The notes beneath the pieces were generated by a model, which worked only from the letters and a program-made list of their open reading frames with translations, did no database searches and was not told the DNA's origin. From NCBI GenBank assembly GCA_005877365.1, contig VBPP01000057.1, positions 1 through 7,514 on the forward strand: a DNA stretch of 7,514 nucleotides, in the 5' to 3' direction. This DNA comes from Nitrososphaerota archaeon. GTDB lineage: Archaea; Thermoproteota; Nitrososphaeria; Nitrososphaerales; Gagatemarchaeaceae. The number at the start of each line of letters is the position of its first letter. Position 1 is the first letter of the stretch. Shown piece after piece: positions 1-4,931 of the stretch. A program made the translations under genes and the position numbers.

Positions 1-1
1 C

Positions 2-373
2 GGCTCGGGCGACGGCAGAATGGTGATAGCAGCGGCCAAGGACTTTCATGCCAGGGTGGTGGGAGTGGAGGTTCGGAGGCGCCTCGTGATAGAGTGCCGC
101 AGAAGGGTGAAGGAGATGGGACTGTCCCATCAAATCAGGATATGGTGTCGCAACTTCAAGAAGGTAAGCTTGAGAGAGGCCGACGTCCTTGCCATGTATC
201 TTTCGAGCTATACCCTGAACTTAATGGCGCCCAAGTTCATGAAAGAACTGAGGGCTGGTGCCAGAATCGTAAATTTTGATTACTCGATTCCCGGTTGGAG
301 GCCTGAGCGTGAAATAGAGGTCACGCCTGCGGGCTGGAGGAAACCTCATCCGATATTCCTGTATGTGATGTGA
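2..373 (+). CDS. aKMT/DOT1-like SAM-dependent methyltransferase, 5'-truncated by window edge
   Basis: Class I SAM-dependent methyltransferase whose 5' end lies outside the window. The reading frame is open from base 2 and begins inside motif I (GSGDGRMVIAAAKDF), followed by the strand-2 acidic end VVGVE that binds the SAM ribose. The later pattern (EADVLAMYLSSYTLNLMAPK, then KELRAGARIVNFDY, then IPGW) resembles the crenarchaeal protein-lysine methyltransferase aKMT, which methylates chromatin proteins and many other lysines. About 123 residues are visible; the family is usually about 160-170, so some 40 residues are missing upstream. The internal ATG at 20 falls within motif I and cannot be the true start. 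It converges on TFB with 151 bp between the stops. The family fold is clear; lysine as substrate is inferred from resemblance. Confidence 0.85.
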   Translation, partial: GSGDGRMVIAAAKDFHARVVGVEVRRRLVIECRRRVKEMGLSHQIRIWCRNFKKVSLREADVLAMYLSSYTLNLMAPKFMKELRAGARIVNFDYSIPGWRPEREIEVTPAGWRKPHPIFLYVM

Positions 374-422
374 ACTAGACCGACCCATCAGGCCGTCAGG
401 AGGGCGAGTTTCAAACATGCAA

Positions 423-441
423 GACTCTTCAGAGAAGAGTC
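423..441. terminator. Hairpin between convergent methyltransferase and TFB genes
   Basis: Perfect inverted repeat GACTCTT / AAGAGTC with a 5-nt loop, 50 nt after the methyltransferase stop and 84 nt past the TFB stop on the other strand. No T-tract follows on either strand, so it is at best a weak terminator or a transcript-end stabiliser for the convergent pair. Confidence 0.3.
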
Positions 442-524
442 CTCTAGACCTATCCTCATACGTGTGTTTCAAATAGAAGACTGCGAATAATTACTCTTTG
501 AGAATAACTTCTCGAAGCTGAAAC

Positions 525-1463
525 TCAAATGCCGAGAGCCGACCAGAGACCCTTGTACCTGTTTCTTATGGTTACTTCGGTCACCCCAGCAGCTTCAGCA
601 ACGTCCTTCTGCGTCTTATCTTCGCCTTCCAATGTGCAAGCAACGTAGAGCGCCGAAGCTGCAAATCCCATCGGGTCTTTGCCAGCTGTTATCCTCATCT
701 GCTTGGCCCTAATCAGTATTTCCCGTGCCCTTCTCTGTGTTTTCTCGGACATTCCTGCCCTAGACGCTATCTTCGATACGCACCTCGATGGCTCTGCCAC
801 TGGCATCTTGATGTCCATCTCCTTGAGCAAGAGCCTGTAGGACCTCGCAAGGTCCTTTCTCTTGACATTGCTCACTGCTGCCACGTCTTTCAAAGTTCTT
901 GGAACTTCCATGTCCCTGCAGGCGGCGTAGAGCGATGCTGCTATTATTGATGTGATGGACCTTCCTCTCACAAGATTCCTCTCAAGTGCCTTCCTGTAGA
1001 TGTAGGCGGCCTTTTCCGTGACAGCTTCGGAGACTGTCAGCTTGTCCGAGAACCGTCGCAGTTCGCTTAATGCCTGCCTTAGGTTCCTGTCCGCGGATTC
1101 GTGCACCTGGCTTCTCCGATCCCATGTCCTCAATCTCTCGACTGTGGATTTCATGGAACCGGACAATGACCTCCCTGATGCGTCCTTGTTCATGCCTCCT
1201 ATTACTGTGGCAAGGCCCATATCATGCATTGTTATGGAGGTGGGGCTTCCGGTCCTGCTTCTATTGTCCTTTTCTTCGTTAGAGAAAGACCTCGATTCCG
1301 GACCCGCCTCCACAATCTTCTCCTTCATTACGAAGCCGCAATTACTGCAGAAGAGTTCTCCTCTGGAGCTATCAATTACCATTAGCCTCCTTCCGCATTT
1401 GGGGCATCTATCGAGTATCCTCTCAGATTTCAGCAGTCTCGAAAAACTTATGCTGTGTGACAT
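525..1463 (-). CDS. tfb: Transcription initiation factor IIB (TFB)
   Basis: General transcription factor that binds the TBP-TATA complex and the BRE and recruits archaeal RNA polymerase. At 312 aa it has the normal length. An N-terminal zinc ribbon has cysteine pairs C20/C23 and C39/C42. A B-reader/linker segment follows (about 50-110, containing TSITMHDMGLATVIG), then two cyclin-like repeats (about 120-212 and 222-310). The second repeat ends in a helix-turn-helix KTQKDVAEAAGVTEVTIRNR that should read the BRE. The ATG at 1463 places the usual short lead before the zinc ribbon, and a TATA-like box lies about 24 nt upstream, fitting a leaderless mRNA. No Shine-Dalgarno is seen. It is transcribed away from TBP across a 604-bp spacer. 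Archaea of this group often have several TFBs; whether this is the main one or a paralog cannot be told here. Confidence 0.97.
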   Translation of the reverse strand: MSHSISFSRLLKSERILDRCPKCGRRLMVIDSSRGELFCSNCGFVMKEKIVEAGPESRSFSNEEKDNRSRTGSPTSITMHDMGLATVIGGMNKDASGRSLSGSMKSTVERLRTWDRRSQVHESADRNLRQALSELRRFSDKLTVSEAVTEKAAYIYRKALERNLVRGRSITSIIAASLYAACRDMEVPRTLKDVAAVSNVKRKDLARSYRLLLKEMDIKMPVAEPSRCVSKIASRAGMSEKTQRRAREILIRAKQMRITAGKDPMGFAASALYVACTLEGEDKTQKDVAEAAGVTEVTIRNRYKGLWSALGI

Positions 1464-1476
1464 GTTGCGACATAAA

Positions 1477-1498
1477 TCTGAGATATTTAAGTCTCAGA
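1477..1498. promoter_or_regulatory. Palindrome enclosing the proximal TFB TATA box
   Basis: Perfect 7-bp inverted repeat TCTGAGA / TCTCAGA with an 8-nt centre. The centre is itself the TATA-like element of the TFB promoter (CTTAAATA on the minus strand, 1491-1484). A protein bound here would block TBP/TFB access, so an operator is the simplest reading. Operator function is inferred. Confidence 0.5.
1484..1491 (-). promoter_or_regulatory. Proximal TATA box of TFB
   Basis: CTTAAATA on the minus strand, centred 24-25 nt before the A of the TFB start codon. This spacing makes the predicted transcription start coincide with the ATG (leaderless). Confidence 0.55.
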
Positions 1499-1518
1499 GT
1501 ATGAAATTATTCGTCTGG

Positions 1519-1526
1519 TATATAAA
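1519..1526 (-). promoter_or_regulatory. Distal TATA box, alternative TFB promoter
   Basis: TTTATATA on the minus strand, a closer match to the archaeal consensus than the proximal box. Its predicted start site falls near 1496, giving a leader of about 33 nt that would contain most of the TFB palindrome. It could be a second TFB promoter, or the strand may be misassigned because the element is nearly symmetrical. Confidence 0.4.
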
Positions 1527-1680
1527 CTCTGAATGCTAGTCTCTCTTCAGGTTGAAGGTATTTTCAAGTGTCTAGATCTTCGTTGTTGGTTCTTGCTCTG
1601 TCTTGCTCGCCGTTGTCTGAGCAGTTTCCGTCATTCCATCAAGTCTCGGCGGTATCGATTCGGAGAATTGGTGGAATTCG

Positions 1681-1794
1681 CTATATCTCCAGATGGACCT
1701 GAACCACGCGGTCGATCTGCTTTCCCGCTTTGGTCATCTTGAACTCTATCAAGAATATGGCTTTACGCACCTGAACGTAGTGACGAGTAGTCAT
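1681..1794 (-). CDS. Possible small basic protein, 37 aa, unrecognised
   Basis: Minus-strand ORF in the TFB-TBP spacer, from ATG at 1794 to TAG at 1683-1681. The product is small and basic (start MTTRHYVQVRKAIFL, end GKQIDRVVQVHLEI). The residue make-up (alternating charged and beta-branched residues, few Cys or Trp) looks protein-like, and an AT-rich element (ACATATAG on the minus strand, about 1827-1820) lies about 29 nt upstream, compatible with leaderless expression. I do not recognise a family. A plus-strand ORF of 61 codons (1693-1878) covers the same bases, so at most one is real. It could equally be a chance ORF or the end of a decayed winged-helix gene. Confidence 0.2.
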   Translation of the reverse strand: MTTRHYVQVRKAIFLIEFKMTKAGKQIDRVVQVHLEI

Positions 1795-1961
1795 ACGGAT
1801 CAGGCGTTCGGTCTCGCCTCTATATGTCAGCTCTCAGCATCTAAACCGTTTCAGCCTGCAAGAAGCATAAAGATCTAGTTAGACTGCATAATAGGTAAAG
1901 CAATCTCTAGGTCAGAGCAGGACAGGGTTCTGATACTCTTCGGGGTTCGAGGATCATTTGA

Positions 1962-1992
1962 GATGAGCCTCACATACCGATGACGCCTCACA
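1962..1992 (+). repeat. Near-tandem direct repeat upstream of TBP
   Basis: GATGAGCCTCACA at 1962-1974 is repeated as GATGACGCCTCACA at 1979-1992, identical except for one inserted C, with starts 17 nt apart. They end about 43 nt before the TBP TATA box, a plausible place for a regulator. Confidence 0.5.
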
Positions 1993-2010
1993 CGACCAGA
2001 CGTCATCTGG
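1979..2010. promoter_or_regulatory. Overlapping inverted repeats upstream of TBP
   Basis: Two perfect inverted repeats share this stretch: GATGACG (1979-1985) with CGTCATC (2001-2007), 15-nt spacer; and CCAGA (1996-2000) with TCTGG (2006-2010), 5-nt spacer. They begin within the second direct-repeat copy and end about 25 nt upstream of the TBP TATA box. They may form an operator or activator site; function is inferred. Confidence 0.4.
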
Positions 2011-2034
2011 CCGATTCCCAGTCTCTCTTGTTTA

Positions 2035-2043
2035 CTATATAAG
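2035..2043 (+). promoter_or_regulatory. TATA box of TBP
   Basis: CTATATAAG, preceded by TTTA, centred 29 nt before the TBP start codon. The predicted transcript begins only a few bases before the ATG, and no Shine-Dalgarno is present, so TBP mRNA is probably leaderless or nearly so. Confidence 0.7.
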
Positions 2044-2067
2044 CTGTCGAATCTTCACGCCTCCGTA

Positions 2068-2625
2068 ATGCCCCAAACGAAGGCAATAGTAAGCATTGAG
2101 AACGTTGTCGCTTCAGCCTCAATAAATCAGAGGGTCGAGCTCAACCTGATAACCAAGAACTTTGTCGACGTGGAGTATCATCCCGACACATTCCCTGGAC
2201 TGGTCTTTAGACTGAAGAGCCCAAAGACAGCTACCCTGATCTTCAGCTCTGGGAAGATGGTCTGTACGGGTGCAAAATCGGAGGAGCAGGCAAGAAAGGC
2301 CGTGCAAGAGGTTGTCAGGAGGTTGAAGGAGGGGGGCATCCCCATCAAGAACGAGGCAGAGATAGTGATACAGAACATGGTGGCATCGGCGAATCTTGGC
2401 GGGAAGATTGACCTAGAGGAAGCGGCTAGACAGTTACCAAAATCGATGTACGAGCCGGAGCAGTTCCCCGGTTTGATCCACAGGATGCCAGACCCCAAGA
2501 CCGTGATACTTCTCTTCTCCTCTGGGAAGCTCGTTTGTACTGGAGCGAAGAAGGAGAGCGAAGTCTATAGGGCCGTGAACAACCTGCACGTGATGCTCGA
2601 GGAAAAAGGGCTTATGGTTTACTGA
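2068..2625 (+). CDS. tbp: TATA-box-binding protein (TBP)
   Basis: General transcription factor that bends promoter DNA at the TATA box and nucleates pre-initiation complex assembly with TFB. The 185 aa form the two direct repeats of the TBP saddle, about residues 6-92 and 98-182. Each repeat has an FPGL segment (42-45, 133-136) and a SSGK-VCTGAK segment (60-70, 151-161). The four phenylalanines expected to wedge into the minor groove are F42, F59, F133 and F150, with the same 17-residue spacing in both repeats. There is no long acidic tail as in some archaeal TBPs. The ATG at 2068 is fixed by the TATA box 29 nt upstream and by normal family length. It lies divergently to TFB, so the two partners of the same complex share one control region. 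Confidence 0.98.
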   Translation: MPQTKAIVSIENVVASASINQRVELNLITKNFVDVEYHPDTFPGLVFRLKSPKTATLIFSSGKMVCTGAKSEEQARKAVQEVVRRLKEGGIPIKNEAEIVIQNMVASANLGGKIDLEEAARQLPKSMYEPEQFPGLIHRMPDPKTVILLFSSGKLVCTGAKKESEVYRAVNNLHVMLEEKGLMVY

Positions 2626-2764
2626 CCCTTCCCGCGACCAACCTGACCGATGATAGCCTTCTCTTCGGCCAGCCATCGAATCGGCGCACGTTGGAGGCCA
2701 TAGGTTCTGCGTGCTTCCTCTGGGAAAGGTTGTCCTTGACCTAGTGCATTACTCAGTTTGATGA

Positions 2765-2881
2765 TCAAGTACATTCGCCGATGTAATTATTACAACCAGT
2801 ACAAACTAAAACAGGGCTTCCTTCAGTTCTCATCTCTACCGCTTTTTTTCTACATTTACTACAACGAACCAACCCTACCAC
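2765..2881 (-). CDS. Possible small zinc-ribbon protein, 38 aa
   Basis: Minus-strand ORF from GTG at 2881 (or TTG at 2872, giving 35 aa) to TGA at 2767-2765. It shows a compact four-cysteine pattern, CSKC then 16 residues then CTGC, with a further Cys near the C-terminus (IGECT), as in tiny archaeal zinc ribbons that bind nucleic acid or a protein partner. It follows the AAA+ fragment on the same strand by 13 nt, and CTTATTA (minus strand, 2908-2902) lies about 24 nt before the GTG. Against it: a non-ATG start, AT-rich third positions unlike the neighbours, and a run of seven T on the other strand (2843-2849) that could instead be the TBP terminator. No specific function can be assigned. Confidence 0.38.
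   Translation of the reverse strand: MVGLVRCSKCRKKAVEMRTEGSPVLVCTGCNNYIGECT
2843..2849 (+). terminator. T7 tract downstream of TBP
   Basis: TTTTTTT, the strongest T-run on the plus strand after TBP, in a pyrimidine-rich stretch (about 2818-2856). Archaeal RNA polymerase terminates at such runs. It lies about 218 nt past the TBP stop, so the 3' UTR would be long; it also reads as two Lys codons of the possible zinc-ribbon ORF on the minus strand. Confidence 0.3.
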
Positions 2882-2894
2882 ACATCTTGCCGCC

Positions 2895-3092
2895 TTACCT
2901 GTAATAAGGCACCGCGACCTTCTCCATCGGGTTGCTCTCCCTGGAGGACCTCACTTTCTTCGCCGCCTCCTGGAAGTGCTCGTAGGTTACGATCGGTTCA
3001 TACAGGTGCTTCTTCGCGTCCTCGGGCCTCGGATACTTGGCGATGTGGGCTTCCAGAACTATGGAGACTTCCGTGTTCACCAGGGCGGCCAA
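2895..3092 (-). pseudogene. C-terminal fragment of a Cdc48-type AAA+ ATPase with HbYX tail
   Basis: About 65 codons that match only the last part of an archaeal Cdc48/proteasomal AAA+ ATPase: the LAALVN helix of the small lid subdomain, VLEAHIAKYP, then EHFQEAAKKVRSSRE and the extreme C-terminus VAVPYYR. The final Tyr-Tyr-Arg fits the HbYX motif by which PAN and Cdc48 rings dock on the 20S proteasome. Walker A, Walker B and arginine fingers are absent. Upstream the frame continues only as an unrelated Gly/Lys-rich stretch to a stop near 3134, so the gene is truncated at its 5' end. The only in-frame start is TTG at 3092, about 10 nt after a purine-rich G-run that could act as ribosome binding site; TATA-like CTATAAAAG lies about 50 nt upstream. 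It is most simply a remnant, but expression of a stand-alone lid-plus-HbYX peptide is not excluded. Confidence 0.65.
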
Positions 3093-3137
3093 GTGCTGGC
3101 ACCCCCCCTTCCCTCCCTTGGCAGGTCGAAGTCATTT

Positions 3138-3146
3138 CTTTTATAG
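3138..3146 (+). promoter_or_regulatory. TATA-like box between the AAA+ fragment and the TRAM gene
   Basis: CTTTTATAG on the plus strand, CTATAAAAG on the minus strand. The plus-strand orientation fits the archaeal box better and would start transcripts near 3168, which is downstream of the first TRAM codons. In the minus orientation transcripts would start near 3116, about 24 nt before the TTG of the AAA+ fragment. Which direction is used cannot be told. Confidence 0.4.
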
Positions 3147-3149
3147 CCC

Positions 3150-3422
3150 ATAATACGCGGACGCGGAGGCGGATACGGCAGCTCAGGTTATGGTGGAGGC
3201 TCTAGGCCGGAGGGACCCAAGCCAGTAGAAGTCGGTAAGGAGTACGATGTCACCATCTCAGAAACGAGCAGAAGGGGCGACGGAGTGGCCAAAGTCGATG
3301 GCTTCGTCATCTTTGTCACAGGAGGAAAACAAGGAGAGAAGACGAGGATTAAGGTCACCCAGGTAGGCCCAAGATTCGCCAGCGCCGTAATTGTGGGCGC
3401 ATCGTCTCAAAGCACGAGTTAA
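3150..3422 (+). CDS. Small TRAM-domain protein with Gly/Tyr-rich N-terminus; start codon missing
   Basis: Stand-alone TRAM domain, a small beta-barrel that binds RNA; in archaea such proteins act as RNA chaperones or accessory translation/RNA-modification factors. The frame opens after a TAG at 3144-3146 and ends with TAA at 3420-3422. A Gly-rich lead (GRGGGYGSSGYGGGSRPEGP) precedes the domain, which begins PVEVGKEYDVTISETSRRGD and continues with DGFVIFVTGG and IKVTQVGPRFASAVIV, matching the whole domain. About 90 codons fits the family. No ATG, GTG or TTG exists in frame before the domain: the only candidates are tandem ATA codons at 3150 and 3153. The start may be a non-standard codon, a mutated ATG, or lost through a rearrangement or sequencing error in this G-rich stretch. 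The ends of neighbouring ORFs give no help. Domain identity is firm; the start is not. Confidence 0.8.
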   Translation: MIRGRGGGYGSSGYGGGSRPEGPKPVEVGKEYDVTISETSRRGDGVAKVDGFVIFVTGGKQGEKTRIKVTQVGPRFASAVIVGASSQSTS

Positions 3423-3429
3423 AACTCGT
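3414..3429 (+). terminator. Inverted repeat over the TRAM stop codon
   Basis: ACGAGTT / AACTCGT with only two bases between the arms, overlapping the TAA at 3420-3422. It may form a small hairpin or cruciform at the end of the mRNA. Confidence 0.3.
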
Positions 3430-3438
3430 CCCTGACAA

Positions 3439-3459
3439 GGACGGAAGGGCAATCCGTCC
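3439..3459 (+). terminator. Hairpin 17 nt after the TRAM gene
   Basis: Perfect 7-bp stem GGACGGA / TCCGTCC with a 7-nt loop, followed by a C/T-rich stretch and short T-runs. Together with the inverted repeat at the stop it makes a likely transcript end for the TRAM gene. Confidence 0.4.
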
Positions 3460-3953
3460 ACCTCTCCCATTTGATATTCGACCACGTTGGAATGGTCCTT
3501 CGAACAATTCTAGTCGGCCAGGGTCTGGCGGGCCACACATAGCGGGTGCGCGCATCATGAGGGTTCGTCGAGACCGAAATGTTGATTGGAGAACAATGGG
3601 TAGCTGTTCAGACGGATCCGGTTCTTTCTGAGGTTCATAATTGGCGACGCGGTCGGGAACCCACCTAGAACAACCAAGCCGGTAGGGGCGCCACATAGAT
3701 TGCGATTCGAAACCAACATTTGGGTGTGGCGACGGCACACAATCGATTTAGTGGTCTGAACGAGCAGAAAATGGACTGCAAAGGGCAGGACGGTTTCCAT
3801 GCATAATTCATTGCGCCTCCCCGACTCAACAAGCATGAGTTCGTTTACGTCTCTGGCACGGTTTCCTGTCGACTCCCGTGCGACTCGCAGACATTCCACT
3901 CTTATTCTGGAACACACATCCCCTGACGTCAAATCACGATTTCCGAGACGCTC

Positions 3954-3961
3954 ATTTATTT
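3954..3961 (+). promoter_or_regulatory. AT-rich TATA-like box before the second methyltransferase
   Basis: ATTTATTT directly abuts the ATG at 3963, too close to serve it. It would put the transcript start near 3983, just before a purine-rich AGGAAGAG and the in-frame ATG at 3996. It therefore argues for the later start. Confidence 0.35.
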
Positions 3962-3962
3962 G

Positions 3963-4592
3963 ATGGGCCTAAACGACTTGCAGGAAGAGCGACTAATGAA
4001 CCGGCTGGGTCCCGAGGACTACCAGAGCAACAGACATATCCGGAAAATACTCAATCTCGCACAGGCATTCAAGGGAGACGTCTTCTATGACCTCGGATGC
4101 GGGCGAGGTCAGCTCTGCGTCGTTGCGGTTGCCGAGTTTGGCGTGAAAAGGGCAGTCGGAATCGAGCTGCACAGGGGTCGGGCGGCGAAAGCCGCGGAGC
4201 GTATTCAAGAAATGGGGTTGACCGATCGGATAGAAATCAGGAATGAGGACTTCATGGAGTCGGATTTGCACGACGCAACTATCGTGTATTGCGGCCTTGG
4301 GGAAGTCGATGAGGATGTCGCGTTGTTTGGGAGGAAACTGAAGACTGGCTGCAAAATCGTTAGCCTGTTCCTCCCTTTTGTCGGAATATTGCCAGCGGCA
4401 GCAGACTACCCTTTCTACCTCATGAAGGTTCCCTTCAGGAAGACGAAGGATGTTTCTCTCTGGACATCGAAAGTACTCTTCACGGACGCCTCCGTCGAAG
4501 AACTGTACCAAGAGCTGGATACCGATAGAGAATATCGATATGACAAGCGAACCTTCAAGCGTATGATGAAAAAAAGGTTCCCTAGCCTGTAA
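3963..4592 (+). CDS. aKMT/DOT1-like SAM-dependent methyltransferase with C-terminal extension
   Basis: Class I SAM-dependent methyltransferase of 209 aa. Motif I is YDLGCGRGQ (42-50), the ribose-binding acidic residue is E68 in AVGIEL, and an acidic NEDFMESD (94-101) marks the adenine-binding strand. The lead-in LGPEDYQSNRHIRKIL places a substrate/SAM helix before motif I, as in aKMT-like lysine methyltransferases. It is a paralog of the partial gene at the left edge (YDLG-G-G, EMGL followed by D-RI or H-QI, KLKTG/ELRAG) but has a different second half and about 60 extra C-terminal residues ending in a very basic KRTFKRMMKKRF, which could bind DNA, RNA or ribosome. The ATG at 3963 gives the longest plausible protein; ATG at 3996 (MNRLGPEDYQ) is favoured by the TATA-like box and a GGAAG ribosome binding site. 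Substrate unknown. Confidence 0.85.
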   Translation: MGLNDLQEERLMNRLGPEDYQSNRHIRKILNLAQAFKGDVFYDLGCGRGQLCVVAVAEFGVKRAVGIELHRGRAAKAAERIQEMGLTDRIEIRNEDFMESDLHDATIVYCGLGEVDEDVALFGRKLKTGCKIVSLFLPFVGILPAAADYPFYLMKVPFRKTKDVSLWTSKVLFTDASVEELYQELDTDREYRYDKRTFKRMMKKRFPSL

Positions 4593-4696
4593 CAACGTTG
4601 TATCCGCCGGACCGAACCTCAATCTGGTCCAAATCCAATCACCTGTACGTGATGACTCCCGTCCGACCGCTGCGCCCGCGGGTTCCACTCACACAT

Positions 4697-4740
4697 AGGG
4701 GCGCCTACATCGACTGATAAGGCCCGGCCAGGGGCGCCTA
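4697..4740. repeat. Direct repeat AGGGGCGCCTA, two copies 33 nt apart
   Basis: The 11-mer is identical at 4697-4707 and 4730-4740; each copy contains the palindrome GGCGCC. A second pair, CTTTGGGAC, occurs at 4790-4798 and 4841-4849. Role unknown. Confidence 0.45.
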
Positions 4741-4845
4741 GTCTTCAATTCCAATAATAAAGCCCCCCCCGCAGTAAGGAGACCTCTGACTTTGGGACAA
4801 CCTCTATCTTCTCTTGGCCGCAAATCGGGTTCGTCACGCGCTTTG

Positions 4846-4861
4846 GGACGGTCGCCCGTCC
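4846..4861 (+). repeat. GGACGG/CCGTCC tetraloop hairpin
   Basis: Six-bp GC-rich stem with loop TCGC, sharing the GGACGG stem motif with the hairpin at 3439-3459. It lies about 100 nt upstream of the adenosyltransferase start, on the far side of its TATA box, so it would not be part of that mRNA. Confidence 0.3.
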
Positions 4862-4919
4862 GTTCAAAGAACAGAGGGAGGATACGCATTCAGCATTCGC
4901 GGTAGACGGAGAAAGACGA

Positions 4920-4931
4920 CTAGTCTACTAG
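4920..4931. promoter_or_regulatory. Palindrome abutting the adenosyltransferase TATA box
   Basis: CTAGT / ACTAG with a 2-nt spacer, ending directly at the TATA box in the position of the BRE. A repressor bound here would compete with TFB; this function is inferred. Confidence 0.4.

Larger units (their letters stand above)
1464..2067. other. 604-bp divergent intergenic region between TFB and TBP
   Basis: It holds the two candidate TFB TATA boxes and their palindrome at its left end, the possible 37-codon ORF in the middle, and the TBP repeat cluster and TATA box at its right end. From about 1795 to 1960 I see no convincing gene: every frame has frequent stops. The length is large for a compact archaeal genome and leaves room for regulatory DNA or an unrecognised RNA. 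Confidence 0.6.
3423..3962. other. 540-bp region without a convincing gene
   Basis: Apart from the two 3' hairpins of the TRAM gene I can support no gene. The longest ORF is 125 codons on the minus strand (3932-3555); its sequence shows no domain I recognise and an erratic composition, and another minus ORF overlaps it in a different frame. No tRNA-like T-arm with a matching acceptor stem was found. The right end holds an AT-rich element (ATTTATTT, 3954-3961) that probably belongs to the next gene. The region may be decayed coding DNA or hold an unrecognised RNA. Confidence 0.5.

Noticed and set aside
1693..1878. 61-codon plus-strand ORF in the TFB-TBP spacer
   Set aside because: No promoter at suitable distance and no recognisable features; the minus-strand ORF over the same bases looks more protein-like.
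1940..1955. GGGGTTCGAGG, tRNA T-loop-like sequence
   Set aside because: The five bases on each side do not pair as a T-stem and no acceptor stem or D-arm is present.
3555..3932. 125-codon minus-strand ORF
   Set aside because: No recognisable domain, erratic composition, and overlapped by another minus ORF in a different frame; kept only as a possibility in the gene-poor region.
3993..4688. 231-codon minus-strand ORF
   Set aside because: Antisense to the second methyltransferase, whose motif I and flanking segments are clear on the plus strand.
4649..4715. GTGATGA and CTGA, C/D-box sRNA-like motifs
   Set aside because: They are about 60 nt apart with no internal D'/C' boxes and no terminal stem; too weak for a call.
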